The notes under the pieces: model-generated
What the model saw: the letters and a program-made list of their open reading frames with translations, nothing else
What the model was told of the DNA's origin: nothing
Databases searched by the model: none
Assembly: GCA_965662725.1 (NCBI GenBank)
Contig: CBFIIT010000009.1
Coordinates: 1-40,393 of the forward strand
Source of the DNA: UBA8337 sp965662725
GTDB taxonomy: Bacteria > Pseudomonadota > Alphaproteobacteria > RS24
Direction: 5' to 3'
Length of the DNA stretch: 40,393 nucleotides
Made by a program: the position numbers and the translations under genes
In this document: positions 7,191-15,819 of the stretch, in pieces
Layout: the number at the start of each line of letters is the position of its first letter
How positions within the stretch are numbered: position 1 is the stretch's first letter

Positions 7191-7218
7191 AGCGATACCA
7201 GAATAAAGGGGAGCTCTC

Positions 7219-9567
7219 ATGCCTTTCACCATGCAGCAATATGGCGAGTTTGTAACGCGCCGTCCGTTTGTGGTTATCATTTTATCGCTACTCATTGCGA
7301 TGACCGCGCTTGCCGGTGGCCAGCATTTAAGGTTCACCAATGATTATCGCTATTTCTTCTCAAACGAAAATCCGTATTTGACGGCGTTTGAAGAGTTGGA
7401 GCGAACCTATTCCAGCCCCGATACTATTTTTTATGTTTACCAGCCAAAAGATGGCAGTGACGCGACCAGCGAAGAAGCACTGAATTTGGCCTATGAGCTA
7501 ACCGAAGCCGGTTGGCAAGTGCCGTTTTCGACCCGTGTTGACAGCCTGACCAATTTCCAGAATACCCGCTCTATCGGCGAAGATGATTTGGAAGTTCGCG
7601 ATCTGGTTCCCGATGTCGCCGATATTGACAATAAGCGCATAACTTATGTTGAAGAGACGATTTTGAACGAGCCGCTTTTGGCCGGTCGTCTTTTATCCTT
7701 GGATAAAAAAACCGCCGCCGTTTTGGTCTCGCTGCGCCCGCCGCGCGATGACGTTGTGGCGACCAATGAGATTGTTGCTAAAGCGCGCGCCATTCACGAA
7801 GAAATGCGCGCCAAATATCCCAATATCCGTATTGAACTGACCGGCTCGCAAATGCTGTCCAATGCGTTTGCTGAAGCCGCCCAAGCTGATTTAAAAACCC
7901 TCACCCCGACCATGTTCGTGATTATTGCACTGGTGCTTATTTTCACCACGCGGAAAATCTTCGGCACGATTGCGACGATGATTGTCGTCACCTTATCGGC
8001 CGGTGCAGCGATGGGCTCGGGCGGCTGGTTCGGCATACCGCTCTCGCCACCGGCCTCCGGCGCACCGACCATTATTCTCACCGTCGCTGTTGCCGACTGC
8101 GTGCATATACTGATCACTGCGTTGGTCTCGCAAGGCCGGGGCGTAGAAAAAAGAGAAGCGATTATTGAGAGCTTGAAGGTCAATGCCCAAGCGGTTTTCT
8201 TGACCTCAGTGACAACCGCCATCGGTCTGTTTTCGCTTAATTTCTCAGACGCACCGCCCTATCGCGACCTCGGTAATTTTGCCGGTATGGGCTCGCTTTA
8301 TGCATGGCTGTTTTCGATGACTTTGTTCCCGGCCCTGCTCGCCGTGCTGCCAATGAAAGCCAGCAAAGTGGTCGACAGCCAAAGCCGCTCAATGGAATGG
8401 CTGGCCAATATGGTGATTGCCAAAAGAAAGCCGCTCATGCTGGCTATGCTGGCCGTGACGCTAATCGGCACAGCCCTATTGCCGCGCCTGACCTTTAATG
8501 ACCGGTTTGTCGAATATTTTGATGAGCGGGTTGATTTCCGCCAAGCTTCCGATTGGGCGGCGGATAATTTGACCGGCATTTACATTATCAATTATTCGCT
8601 GGAAAGCGGTGATGTCGGCGCGGTCTCTGACCCTGAATATCTGGCAAACCTCGATGCTTTCGCCAATTGGTTGCGCACACAACCGGAAGTGGTGCATGTC
8701 GCCTCTTTCTCTGATGTGGTGAAGCGGATTAACCGCTCGTTTAACGGCGACCGCGATGCGTTTTATGCAGTGCCTGAAAACCGCCAATTGGCAGCGCAAT
8801 ATGTGCTGCTTTATGAAATGTCATTGCCATATGGTCTTGATTTGAATGACCAGCTTAATGTCGATAAATCAGCCTCGCGCGTGGTTGTAACCTTGAATGA
8901 TTTATCAACCGCTGAAATGAAAGCACTACGCGCACGCGCTTTGGATTGGCTGAAAGGCAATACGCCGGAGCGCATGCATGTCGAGCCATCCGGCCAGGCG
9001 GTTATGTTCTCTTATATTGGTGAGCGCAATTTCAATGCCATGACCACCGGCACGCTGATTGCTTTTGTGTTGATTTCCGGCTGCTTGATGCTGGCCCTTA
9101 AAAGCCTGCGTTTGGGGCTTATCAGCCTGGTGCCCAATATTGCCCCACCGGCCGTAGCGATGGGTTTCTTCTCGCTCTATCAATATGAAGTCGGTTTTTG
9201 GACCGCTTTTGTCGGTGCCACGGCTATCGGCCTGATTGTCGATGCGACCGTGCATATGCTGTCCAAATATCGTCATGCGCGCTTTGAGTTGAATTATTCA
9301 TCGATTGAAAGTGTTCGTTACAGCTTCATGACCGTCGGCACCGCTTTATGGGTGTGCAGCTTTGTGCTGGTCGCCGGTTTCATGGTGCTGACCCTTTCAC
9401 CATTCTTGATCAATGCGATGCTGGGACGGGTTGTTGCTCTGACCATTTTCACCGCTTTGGTTCTGGACTTCTTGCTGCTGCCGGCCTTGCTTATGTATAT
9501 TGACGGTCGCGGCGACCCGAATGCCCCAATGCGCTCTGACGATGCAGAAGCGCAACCGGCTGAATAA
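7219..9567 (+). CDS. RND-superfamily transporter, MMPL/HAE3 type
   Basis: A 782-residue inner-membrane transporter. It has a first helix near 18-36 (RRPFVVIILSLLIAM), a periplasmic domain to about 220, a five-helix bundle about 225-365, a further helix near 395-415, a second periplasmic domain about 420-600, and a second bundle about 610-765. The length and the absence of long AcrB-type docking domains point to the HAE3/MMPL branch, which includes HpnN and other exporters of lipids or hydrophobic compounds. A conserved acidic residue lies in each bundle (VAVADCVHIL and LIVDATVHML), the usual proton-relay positions. It heads a three-gene operon under TetR control. AGGGGAGCTCTC precedes the ATG. 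The substrate is unknown; lipid transfer to the outer membrane is a plausible inference. Confidence 0.85.
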   Translation: MPFTMQQYGEFVTRRPFVVIILSLLIAMTALAGGQHLRFTNDYRYFFSNENPYLTAFEELERTYSSPDTIFYVYQPKDGSDATSEEALNLAYELTEAGWQVPFSTRVDSLTNFQNTRSIGEDDLEVRDLVPDVADIDNKRITYVEETILNEPLLAGRLLSLDKKTAAVLVSLRPPRDDVVATNEIVAKARAIHEEMRAKYPNIRIELTGSQMLSNAFAEAAQADLKTLTPTMFVIIALVLIFTTRKIFGTIATMIVVTLSAGAAMGSGGWFGIPLSPPASGAPTIILTVAVADCVHILITALVSQGRGVEKREAIIESLKVNAQAVFLTSVTTAIGLFSLNFSDAPPYRDLGNFAGMGSLYAWLFSMTLFPALLAVLPMKASKVVDSQSRSMEWLANMVIAKRKPLMLAMLAVTLIGTALLPRLTFNDRFVEYFDERVDFRQASDWAADNLTGIYIINYSLESGDVGAVSDPEYLANLDAFANWLRTQPEVVHVASFSDVVKRINRSFNGDRDAFYAVPENRQLAAQYVLLYEMSLPYGLDLNDQLNVDKSASRVVVTLNDLSTAEMKALRARALDWLKGNTPERMHVEPSGQAVMFSYIGERNFNAMTTGTLIAFVLISGCLMLALKSLRLGLISLVPNIAPPAVAMGFFSLYQYEVGFWTAFVGATAIGLIVDATVHMLSKYRHARFELNYSSIESVRYSFMTVGTALWVCSFVLVAGFMVLTLSPFLINAMLGRVVALTIFTALVLDFLLLPALLMYIDGRGDPNAPMRSDDAEAQPAE

Positions 9568-9587
9568 ACCGAAAAAGGAGAGCTCTC

Positions 9588-10412
9588 ATGTCTTTCAATT
9601 TGAAACTTGCAACCCTGACCACTGCTGCGGCACTGCTTTTGCCAGTCACCGCTTTGGCCGAGAGGCCTGGCCTGCCCGGCACCGATAAACCGGAAGCGCG
9701 CGGCAAGGCGATTGCTGAAGTCACGGACGCCACTAATTTGGGCTTTGGCGACACTACCAGTGAAATGGAAATGATTTTAACCAATGCCAATGGCGATGAA
9801 AGCCAACGGCGTTTGCGCTTCAATACGCTGGAAAATAAAGACGTCAATGATGGCGACTGGTCGATGATGATTTTCGACGAGCCTGCCGATGTCGCCGGTA
9901 CCGCCATGTTGACCTATGCGCATATTCTGGACCCGGATGAGCAATGGATGTATTTGCCGGCTTTGAAACGCGTGAAGCGCATCAGCTCGGTCAATAAATC
10001 AGGGCCGTTTATGGGCTCGGAATTTGCTTATGAGGATTTCTCATCTCAAGAAGTCGGCAAATATAGCTATAAATGGTTGCGCGATGAACCATGCGGTGAG
10101 TTTACTTGCCATGTGGTCGAGCGGCGTCCGCTTTATAAACATTCGGGTTATACGCGCACTGTGGCATGGACCGACACAACCCATTATCAAAGCCGCAAAG
10201 TGGTTTATTATGACCGCAAGGACGCGCTGCTGAAGACCCTGACTTTCGGCGATTACCAACAATATATGGATAAATATTGGCGCGCCCATGAGTTGTTCAT
10301 GGAAAACCATGTGACCAAGAAAACCACGCTTTTGCGCTGGGACGACTATGCGTTCAAAACCGGTTTGACGGCCAATGATTTTACCCAAAACAGTCTGAAG
10401 CGCGCCCGCTAA
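9588..10412 (+). CDS. LolA-like periplasmic (lipo)protein-sorting family protein
   Basis: A 274-residue exported protein with a signal peptide cut after ALA (about residue 24). The rest matches the LolA-like family annotated as outer-membrane lipoprotein-sorting proteins: DEQWMYLPALKRVKRISS, then SGPFMGSEFAYEDF, and later WTDTTHYQSRKVVYYDR. These proteins have a half-barrel with a hydrophobic cavity. Members are often encoded beside RND transporters, where they may carry a lipid or lipidated substrate across the periplasm. GAAAAAGGAG lies upstream of the ATG, 20 bases after the RND stop. Two cysteines (EPCGEFTCHV) could form a disulfide. It should shuttle the substrate between the RND pump and the outer-membrane barrel of the next gene. 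Confidence 0.75.
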   Translation: MSFNLKLATLTTAAALLLPVTALAERPGLPGTDKPEARGKAIAEVTDATNLGFGDTTSEMEMILTNANGDESQRRLRFNTLENKDVNDGDWSMMIFDEPADVAGTAMLTYAHILDPDEQWMYLPALKRVKRISSVNKSGPFMGSEFAYEDFSSQEVGKYSYKWLRDEPCGEFTCHVVERRPLYKHSGYTRTVAWTDTTHYQSRKVVYYDRKDALLKTLTFGDYQQYMDKYWRAHELFMENHVTKKTTLLRWDDYAFKTGLTANDFTQNSLKRAR

Positions 10413-10415
10413 ACA

Positions 10416-11726
10416 ATGAAATTGCGGCCCTCCTCACTGGCCCTGATGACCGGTCTTGCAATTATCGCAGGACCGGCATCGGCATTGGAAATCGAGTTTG
10501 ACGGCAATGTCGAACTGGAATTGCGCAACTATCCAAAACCGGCAACCGACGCCGACGGCGATGAAGACCCGATGCGCGAGCAGCAATTTTCGGCACTGGC
10601 CGGTGAGTTTGAACTGGGCATGTTCAGCCGCGGCGGGCGCCATGCCGTTATCATCAAGCCGTTCGGACGGATTGACCAACATGACCATGAGCGCAGTCAT
10701 GCTGATTTGCGTGAAGCCAAATATCGCTATGTGAACGGCTCTTTTGAAGCGACCATCGGCGCCGATAAAGTGTTTTGGGGGGTCACGGAATATCTGCATT
10801 TGGTCGATATCATCAATCAAACCGATAATGTCGAAAGCATTGATGGCGAACAGAAGCTGGGCCAGCCAATGATTAAGGCCTCTTATGCCAGCCGCTATGG
10901 CACTTTTACCGGCTATGCGCTGCCGTTTTTCCGAATTCGCCAATATGTTGACCCGATTACCGGTCGCCCCAATAACGGCTTCATTGTCGATGATAACACC
11001 ACCCATTTTGAAAGCGGCGAGAGCAGCGGCAAGGCGCGCCGGACCGATGATTTCGCGCTGCGCTATCAAAATAATTTCGGCCCGTTTGATGTCGGCCTGT
11101 CATGGTTTGACGGGACAGCGCGCGAACCGCAATTATTGGCCGCCGGCGCGGGTGGTCTGGATAATGGTCTGCCCATGCTGCAAGCTTATTATGCCTATTT
11201 GCAGCAAGCAGGGGTCGATGTGCAGGCGACATTGGGGCCGTGGCTGTTAAAACTGGAAGCAACGCAATCAACCGAAAACCGCAAATTAGCCAACCCCAAT
11301 CCGCAATTTGGCGGCTTTGCAACATTGGATATGGCATCGGAGGAAGTTCAAACGACGCGCGCCACGGGCGGCTTTGAATATACTTTTTACAACCTATTTG
11401 ATAGCGGCACGGATTTGGGACTGGTGACTGAATATATGTATGATGAGCGCGAAGAAGACGCGCCGCACCCGTTCGGCAATGATATCGGTATTGGCCTGCG
11501 CTGGACCGCCAATGACCCGCAATCCACCGCCATATTATTCGGTGGCCTTTATGATCTCGACAGCCAAAGCGCCTCGCTTTCTTTGGAAGCCGAGCGACGC
11601 ATTGGCCGCAGCTTTAAAGCGATATTGGAAGCACGTTCGCAAATCGACAATGGTGAAAATGACCGCTTCGCCGATGCGCTTGAAGATGAAGGCTATATGC
11701 GTTTGCGGTTGAATTATTATTTCTAA
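10416..11726 (+). CDS. Outer-membrane beta-barrel protein of the RND/LolA-like operon
   Basis: A 436-residue protein with a signal peptide cut near ASA (residue 23), many alternating hydrophobic strands, and a C-terminal aromatic ending (RLRLNYYF) typical of outer-membrane barrels. The segment DKVFWGVTEYLHLVDIINQTD (in part) is a recognisable conserved stretch in barrel proteins encoded with RND and LolA-like genes. It starts 3 bases after the preceding stop without its own strong ribosome-binding site, so it is probably translated by coupling. It would form the outer-membrane end of the system. The family has no established function that I can name. Confidence 0.7.
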   Translation: MKLRPSSLALMTGLAIIAGPASALEIEFDGNVELELRNYPKPATDADGDEDPMREQQFSALAGEFELGMFSRGGRHAVIIKPFGRIDQHDHERSHADLREAKYRYVNGSFEATIGADKVFWGVTEYLHLVDIINQTDNVESIDGEQKLGQPMIKASYASRYGTFTGYALPFFRIRQYVDPITGRPNNGFIVDDNTTHFESGESSGKARRTDDFALRYQNNFGPFDVGLSWFDGTAREPQLLAAGAGGLDNGLPMLQAYYAYLQQAGVDVQATLGPWLLKLEATQSTENRKLANPNPQFGGFATLDMASEEVQTTRATGGFEYTFYNLFDSGTDLGLVTEYMYDEREEDAPHPFGNDIGIGLRWTANDPQSTAILFGGLYDLDSQSASLSLEAERRIGRSFKAILEARSQIDNGENDRFADALEDEGYMRLRLNYYF

Positions 11727-11778
11727 CTCGCCAAACGCCGCGCACTGACTTATCATTTTTCCTGAGAGGGAGATCAGT

Positions 11779-13077
11779 ATGAGTGAGCAGACCGCCGAGG
11801 CCCAACCGGCCATATCCAATCGTACGAGAAATTATACATTGGCCATGCTGGTGGCGATTTATGCGTCGAGCCATGTCGACCGGCAAATCGTTTCCATATT
11901 GGCCGAAAGCATCAAGCTGGAGCTGATGCTGTCGGATACGCAATTAGGCTTTCTCATCGGTCTGAGCTTTGCGATTTTCTATGCCACTTTGGGCATTCCC
12001 ATTGCCATGCTGGCCGACCGCTATTCGCGGCGCAACATTATCGCCATTTCAGTAATTGTCTGGTCGGGCATGACCGCATTATGCGGGCTGGCAGGTTCTT
12101 ATTTGCAATTGGCCTTGGCGCGCATCGGCGTCGGCATTGGTGAGGCCGGGTCCAGCCCGCCAAGCCACTCAATGATTTCAGATCTTTATCCGCCGGAAAA
12201 ACGCGCCACCGCCATGGGCATTTATGCCGCCGGTATTAATGTCGGCGTGCTTATCGGCTTTCTGGTCGGCGGCTGGATTGACGAATGGTATGGCTGGCGC
12301 ATGGCGTTTTTCGTTGTCGGCATACCGGGCATTATTCTCGGCCTGCTGATGTTTTTCACCGTTAAGGAGCCGGCCCGCTCGCAAGCCCCCAAGCCGCTGC
12401 CGAAAAATATTTTCGGCGAGGTCTGGGACACATTTAAAATCATGATGGCGATACCGAGCCTGCGCCATATCGTTATCGGCACCACTTTAGTGGTGTTTGT
12501 CGGCTATGGCGCATTATATTGGAACGGGGTGTATTTCCGCCGTATTCTGGGCCTGTCTGCCGGTGAAACCGGCACGATTTTGGCGCTTATCGGCGGCGTC
12601 ATTGGCGGCATAGGCACTTTATCGGGCGGCTGGCTGGCCGATAAATTGGCGCAGCGCGACAAGCGCATGTATGTATGGCTAACGGCCGGCGTCAAGCTGG
12701 CGATTTTGCCGGTCGCCTATTGGTATTATCTGACGACGGATGTGATGACGGCGATTTTATTGACCACCATTACCTCGTTTTTCGGTGGCTTTTATCTGTC
12801 GGTTAGTTTTGCCCTTAATCAAAGCCTATTGCCACCGGCGCGGCGCGCGCTTGGTTCAGCGCTTTTATTGTTTTGTATCAATATTGTCGGGCTCGGTTTT
12901 GGGCCGCAATTGGTTGGCATTTTGTCAGATTATTTCGCCGCCGATTATGGCAAGGATGGGCTGCGCTATGCGTTGATTGTTGTGGTCTCGCTCAATCTGT
13001 GGGGCTGCCTCCATTATTTCTGGGCCGGTCGCAATTTGCGCGAAGACCTTATCGAGGCTGAAAAAAGGGCGGCCTGA
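11779..13077 (+). CDS. MFS transporter (Spinster-like)
   Basis: A 432-residue major-facilitator protein with about twelve membrane helices. The start fits the Spinster-like group: YTLAMLVAIYASSHVDRQIVSILAESI. The conserved loop after helix 2 is IAMLADRYSRRN. RIGVGIGEAGSSPPSHSMISDLYPPEKRATAMGI (in part) is the helix 4-5 region of this group. GAGAGGGAGA precedes the ATG. It follows the barrel gene by 52 bases in the same direction and may belong to that transcript, though no promoter or terminator settles this. The substrate is unknown; lipids, organic acids and sugars are handled by relatives. The stop codon lies in the loop of a terminator hairpin. Confidence 0.85.
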   Translation: MSEQTAEAQPAISNRTRNYTLAMLVAIYASSHVDRQIVSILAESIKLELMLSDTQLGFLIGLSFAIFYATLGIPIAMLADRYSRRNIIAISVIVWSGMTALCGLAGSYLQLALARIGVGIGEAGSSPPSHSMISDLYPPEKRATAMGIYAAGINVGVLIGFLVGGWIDEWYGWRMAFFVVGIPGIILGLLMFFTVKEPARSQAPKPLPKNIFGEVWDTFKIMMAIPSLRHIVIGTTLVVFVGYGALYWNGVYFRRILGLSAGETGTILALIGGVIGGIGTLSGGWLADKLAQRDKRMYVWLTAGVKLAILPVAYWYYLTTDVMTAILLTTITSFFGGFYLSVSFALNQSLLPPARRALGSALLLFCINIVGLGFGPQLVGILSDYFAADYGKDGLRYALIVVVSLNLWGCLHYFWAGRNLREDLIEAEKRAA

Positions 13078-13088
13078 CGCCGCCCTTT
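13061..13088. terminator. Bidirectional terminator between convergent MFS and porin genes
   Basis: AAAGGGCGGC (13064-13073) pairs perfectly with GCCGCCCTTT (13079-13088) around a five-base loop that contains most of the MFS stop codon. Read on the minus strand the stem is followed by six T, so it works best for the porin transcript. A short T run also follows on the plus strand. Confidence 0.8.
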
Positions 13089-13109
13089 CCGGTTTTTCGA
13101 TAGGCTAAC

Positions 13110-14276
13110 TTAAAATTTCAGATCCAGTGTCATGCCCAGCATGGACACTTCACCCTCGTCGTCGCCATGGCTGGCATCGCTTTTAGTGTAGTAATAGCCG
13201 ACTGCCACGCCATCGCTCAGCTTAGTACCGCCGCCAATGCTCATTTCCTCAAACTCAGTGGTCACCGCATTATCGCCGGTATGCGTTTCCTCGCCCTCGG
13301 TAAAACCAAGGCCGATATGGCTGGCTTTATTGAGCTTATATTTCAGCCCATAGGCGCTGGTCTCAATCTTTTCGCTGTTGGCATATTTCTCATTATCCAC
13401 TGCATCGAGATGTTCATATTCTGAGATATTGCCACCAAACAGCCAATCGCCGTAGCTGACAGCTAGACCTGTGCTGGAACTTTTCGGGTCCGTGTCGCTT
13501 TCACCATCGACATTATTGCCGTCAACAGTCGTATAGCTCAGCTTGTAATCCAATCCGGCGGCGCGGCCTTTAAATGACACGGCCATCTCGATGATTTCAT
13601 CTTGATTGGCCCCTGCATCGGTGCCGGTGGTCTGCACGGCATTGTTTTCACCGCCATTTCGGTCGGCATTATTCGGCGTATAGCTGCCCCCCAATTGCAG
13701 GCCGCCGACACGCGGCGTCATATAGCTCAGCTTATTGGCGTCGCCCGATATATGTTCCAGCTTGGTCGACATATGCGCGTCTTCGATGATTGAAATATCA
13801 TTCTCATCGTCATCATCATTATTTACCTCACCGCCAATTAAGCGATGATACGCGCCTTCATAGACATCATCGGTAAGCGAATTATCATAAAATTTCAGCC
13901 CCGGCACAAAGCGCGGCGCGCGCACTTGCATAAGATGGCCGACACCGTTTTCAGCACCGATAATCAGCTTGCCCCATTCGCCGCGCATATACAGATAATG
14001 CTCGTCAATCTGGTCGTCACTGGCACTTCCTTCCGCCTCAAGCTGCACTTGGAAACCCAATTCCGTGCCATTATCCAGCTTGGTTTTACCCTTGAAGTGA
14101 ATTTCGGCATTTTGCGCCAAAACCTCATCTTCAAAATCATTATCCGTATCGACTAATTGCAGCGATTGAGTGAAATAGCCGGCAACGGTAAAATTCATCT
14201 TTTCAGCTAATGCCGGTGTGGCACCGGCCAGCGCCAATAGCGCCGTAGTGGTGGTCAATTTGGATGCAATTCTCAT
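13110..14276 (-). CDS. Outer-membrane porin (general Gram-negative porin type)
   Basis: A 388-residue porin with a signal peptide cut after ALA (residue 24). The mature protein opens NFTVAGYFTQSLQ. It then has AEIHFKGKTKLDNGTELGFQVQLEAE and DEHYLYMRGEWGKLIIGAENG (both in part), the strand pair around the constriction loop of trimeric porins. It ends in LDLKF with a terminal Phe recognised by the BAM machinery. Several predicted loops are very acidic, including a run of Asp near residue 155, which suggests cation preference or divalent-ion binding. AAGGGAGA precedes the ATG. The next porin upstream is a clear paralogue. Each gene has its own terminator. Confidence 0.88.
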   Translation of the reverse strand: MRIASKLTTTTALLALAGATPALAEKMNFTVAGYFTQSLQLVDTDNDFEDEVLAQNAEIHFKGKTKLDNGTELGFQVQLEAEGSASDDQIDEHYLYMRGEWGKLIIGAENGVGHLMQVRAPRFVPGLKFYDNSLTDDVYEGAYHRLIGGEVNNDDDDENDISIIEDAHMSTKLEHISGDANKLSYMTPRVGGLQLGGSYTPNNADRNGGENNAVQTTGTDAGANQDEIIEMAVSFKGRAAGLDYKLSYTTVDGNNVDGESDTDPKSSSTGLAVSYGDWLFGGNISEYEHLDAVDNEKYANSEKIETSAYGLKYKLNKASHIGLGFTEGEETHTGDNAVTTEFEEMSIGGGTKLSDGVAVGYYYTKSDASHGDDEGEVSMLGMTLDLKF

Positions 14277-14580
14277 TGCTGTCTCCCTTGTTGTTTTTAA
14301 TTGGGATACAGCCCGCTTTTTAAAGACGCGAAAAGCAGGAACGCAGAAGCCGCATTAAGCTGGCTTTGCATTCATATTAGGGTTATTTCCGCCCGCGTGT
14401 ATTAAGTATTTTTGACAGCTGCGGCTTGCGCCAGAATTGATGCAGACGCGCCACAGCACGTGCAGCGCGAGAGATTCATCCGCACAACCTTGAGGCGAAA
14501 ATGGGGAAGAAAACGCGACACAAAAATGGCGGAGCCTCCTATGGGAAGCCCCGCCACCATGAACTCAATCTCAAGAGAGA
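14277..14580. other. Intergenic region between the two porin genes
   Basis: About 300 bases without a supported gene. The right end holds the terminator of the upstream porin (14521-14555). Just upstream of the lower porin, the 5' untranslated region can form an AAGCC / GGCTT stem-loop near 14350-14375. The rest is unassigned; no convincing promoter hexamers were found for the lower porin. Confidence 0.5.
14521..14555 (-). terminator. Intrinsic terminator of the upper porin gene
   Basis: On the minus strand GGCGGGGCTTCC pairs with GGAGGCTCCGCC around a four-base loop and is followed by ATTTTTG. It lies about 25 bases after the porin stop codon. Confidence 0.75.
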
Positions 14581-15573
14581 TTAGAATTTCAGCAACAAAC
14601 CTACAGCTGTGTAAGTTGTTTCGTCGTCGCCTTTTTCAGCAGTCATGTTTGAGAATGTCAGCTTGGCGCCTGAACCCAGCTTGTATGAACCACCAATACG
14701 GGTGTGCTCATAAGTGGTGTCACCATCGTCATTCTCGTCAGTTTGCATGTCCAGACCGACTGTCAGGGCTTTGTTGACTTTGTAAGACAAAGCCGTGTTG
14801 ACGTAATCCATCTCGGTGCCTGTGTCGCGGTTCAGCGCATTGTATGAGAACTTAACGCCATTCATTGACACTTGCAGACGTGTTGATGTGTCTTCATCAG
14901 TGTCGACTTCTTCGCCACCGACAGAAACAGCAACTTTGGCCGGGCCAACTTTACCTTTATAGCGCACGCCATATGATGTGCCTTCAGTGTCGTCTTCAAC
15001 ACCGAAATCATCGCCGCCTGTATTGTCTGTTGACGGGGTCAAAGAATAACCGACTTGCAGACCGTTAAAGCTCGGTGACACATAAGTCAGCTTCGGCGCA
15101 TCGCCTGTCAACTTTGTGTGTACGGTTTGTGTGTATCCGACTTTTACATCTTCGCCATCGACCTTCTGCTTCAGGCCGCCCAACAGATTGTCTTCGATTT
15201 GTGAGTAACCGAGATATTTGTCGTGACCGGCTTCCAGCATACGTGCGGCTGAGTTTTCAGAACCGACAGTAACTTTACCGAAACCGCCTTTGACGTAGAT
15301 ATAGTGCTCGTCAACTTGGTCACTGGCTTGGGCTGATTCCAGCTGAACTTGCAGGCCAACAGTCAAACCATTATCCAGCTTGCCTTTACCTTTAAAGATA
15401 ATCTCAGCATCCTGGTCGATATTCATACCGGCTGCATCCGGCAGGGCATCCATATCGAATGAGGCGTAATAAAGTGTGTTGTGATAACCACCAACAGTCA
15501 GGGCGATCGGGCCGGCAGCAGCAGGCGCAATCATCAGGGCAGCAGCAGCTGAACCCAAAAGCAACTTATTCAT
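14581..15573 (-). CDS. Outer-membrane porin, paralogue
   Basis: A 330-residue porin with a signal peptide cut near AAA (about residue 20). The signature strands mirror the neighbouring porin: AEIIFKGKGKLDNGLTVGLQVQLES (in part), then DEHYIYVKGGFGKVTVGSEN, and a C-terminal VGLLLKF. It is about 58 residues shorter than its paralogue, mainly through shorter extracellular loops. CTAGGAGAG lies 6-7 bases before the ATG, and a good terminator follows, consistent with a strongly expressed monocistronic gene. It should allow passive diffusion of small hydrophilic solutes across the outer membrane. The pair probably arose by tandem duplication and diverged in loop charge. Confidence 0.88.
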   Translation of the reverse strand: MNKLLLGSAAAALMIAPAAAGPIALTVGGYHNTLYYASFDMDALPDAAGMNIDQDAEIIFKGKGKLDNGLTVGLQVQLESAQASDQVDEHYIYVKGGFGKVTVGSENSAARMLEAGHDKYLGYSQIEDNLLGGLKQKVDGEDVKVGYTQTVHTKLTGDAPKLTYVSPSFNGLQVGYSLTPSTDNTGGDDFGVEDDTEGTSYGVRYKGKVGPAKVAVSVGGEEVDTDEDTSTRLQVSMNGVKFSYNALNRDTGTEMDYVNTALSYKVNKALTVGLDMQTDENDDGDTTYEHTRIGGSYKLGSGAKLTFSNMTAEKGDDETTYTAVGLLLKF

Positions 15574-15658
15574 AATTTACTCTCCTAGTTACGTAACGCA
15601 TGAGGCTCCAGCCCCGATACGAGGCAAATATTAGGCAGTTTCGTTTGATATCAAAGCG

Positions 15659-15793
15659 TTACAGAAGCGAAATCGGCAGCTTTTTGAACCGCTCAAAAGC
15701 GAGTGATGCGGAAATGCCACACTTGCGCATATGTTGTCGCAATTCTGTAATATTTTCGAAAACTTGTGTCATGTCGGCTGCACGTTTTACCAT
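15659..15793 (-). CDS. Possible 44-residue small protein downstream of tRNA-His
   Basis: An ATG-to-TAA frame of 44 codons that encodes an amphipathic, basic peptide (TQVFENITELRQHMRK, then SLAFERFKKLPISLL). No clear Shine-Dalgarno precedes the ATG, and it sits in the tRNA-His trailer on the same strand. It could be a real small protein, a remnant, or chance. The rest of 15574-15815 shows only the porin upstream region. Confidence 0.25.
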   Translation of the reverse strand: MVKRAADMTQVFENITELRQHMRKCGISASLAFERFKKLPISLL

Positions 15794-15819
15794 CCGAAAT
15801 GAGAAATCCCTCGGATGGT
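15789..15819 (-). repeat. Inverted repeat in the tRNA-His trailer
   Basis: ACCATCCGA and TCGGATGGT (15789-15797 and 15811-15819) form a perfect 9-bp inverted repeat with a 13-base loop. One arm includes the discriminator and the encoded CCA of tRNA-His. There is no T run, so it is not a standard terminator. It may affect 3' processing. Confidence 0.6.
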
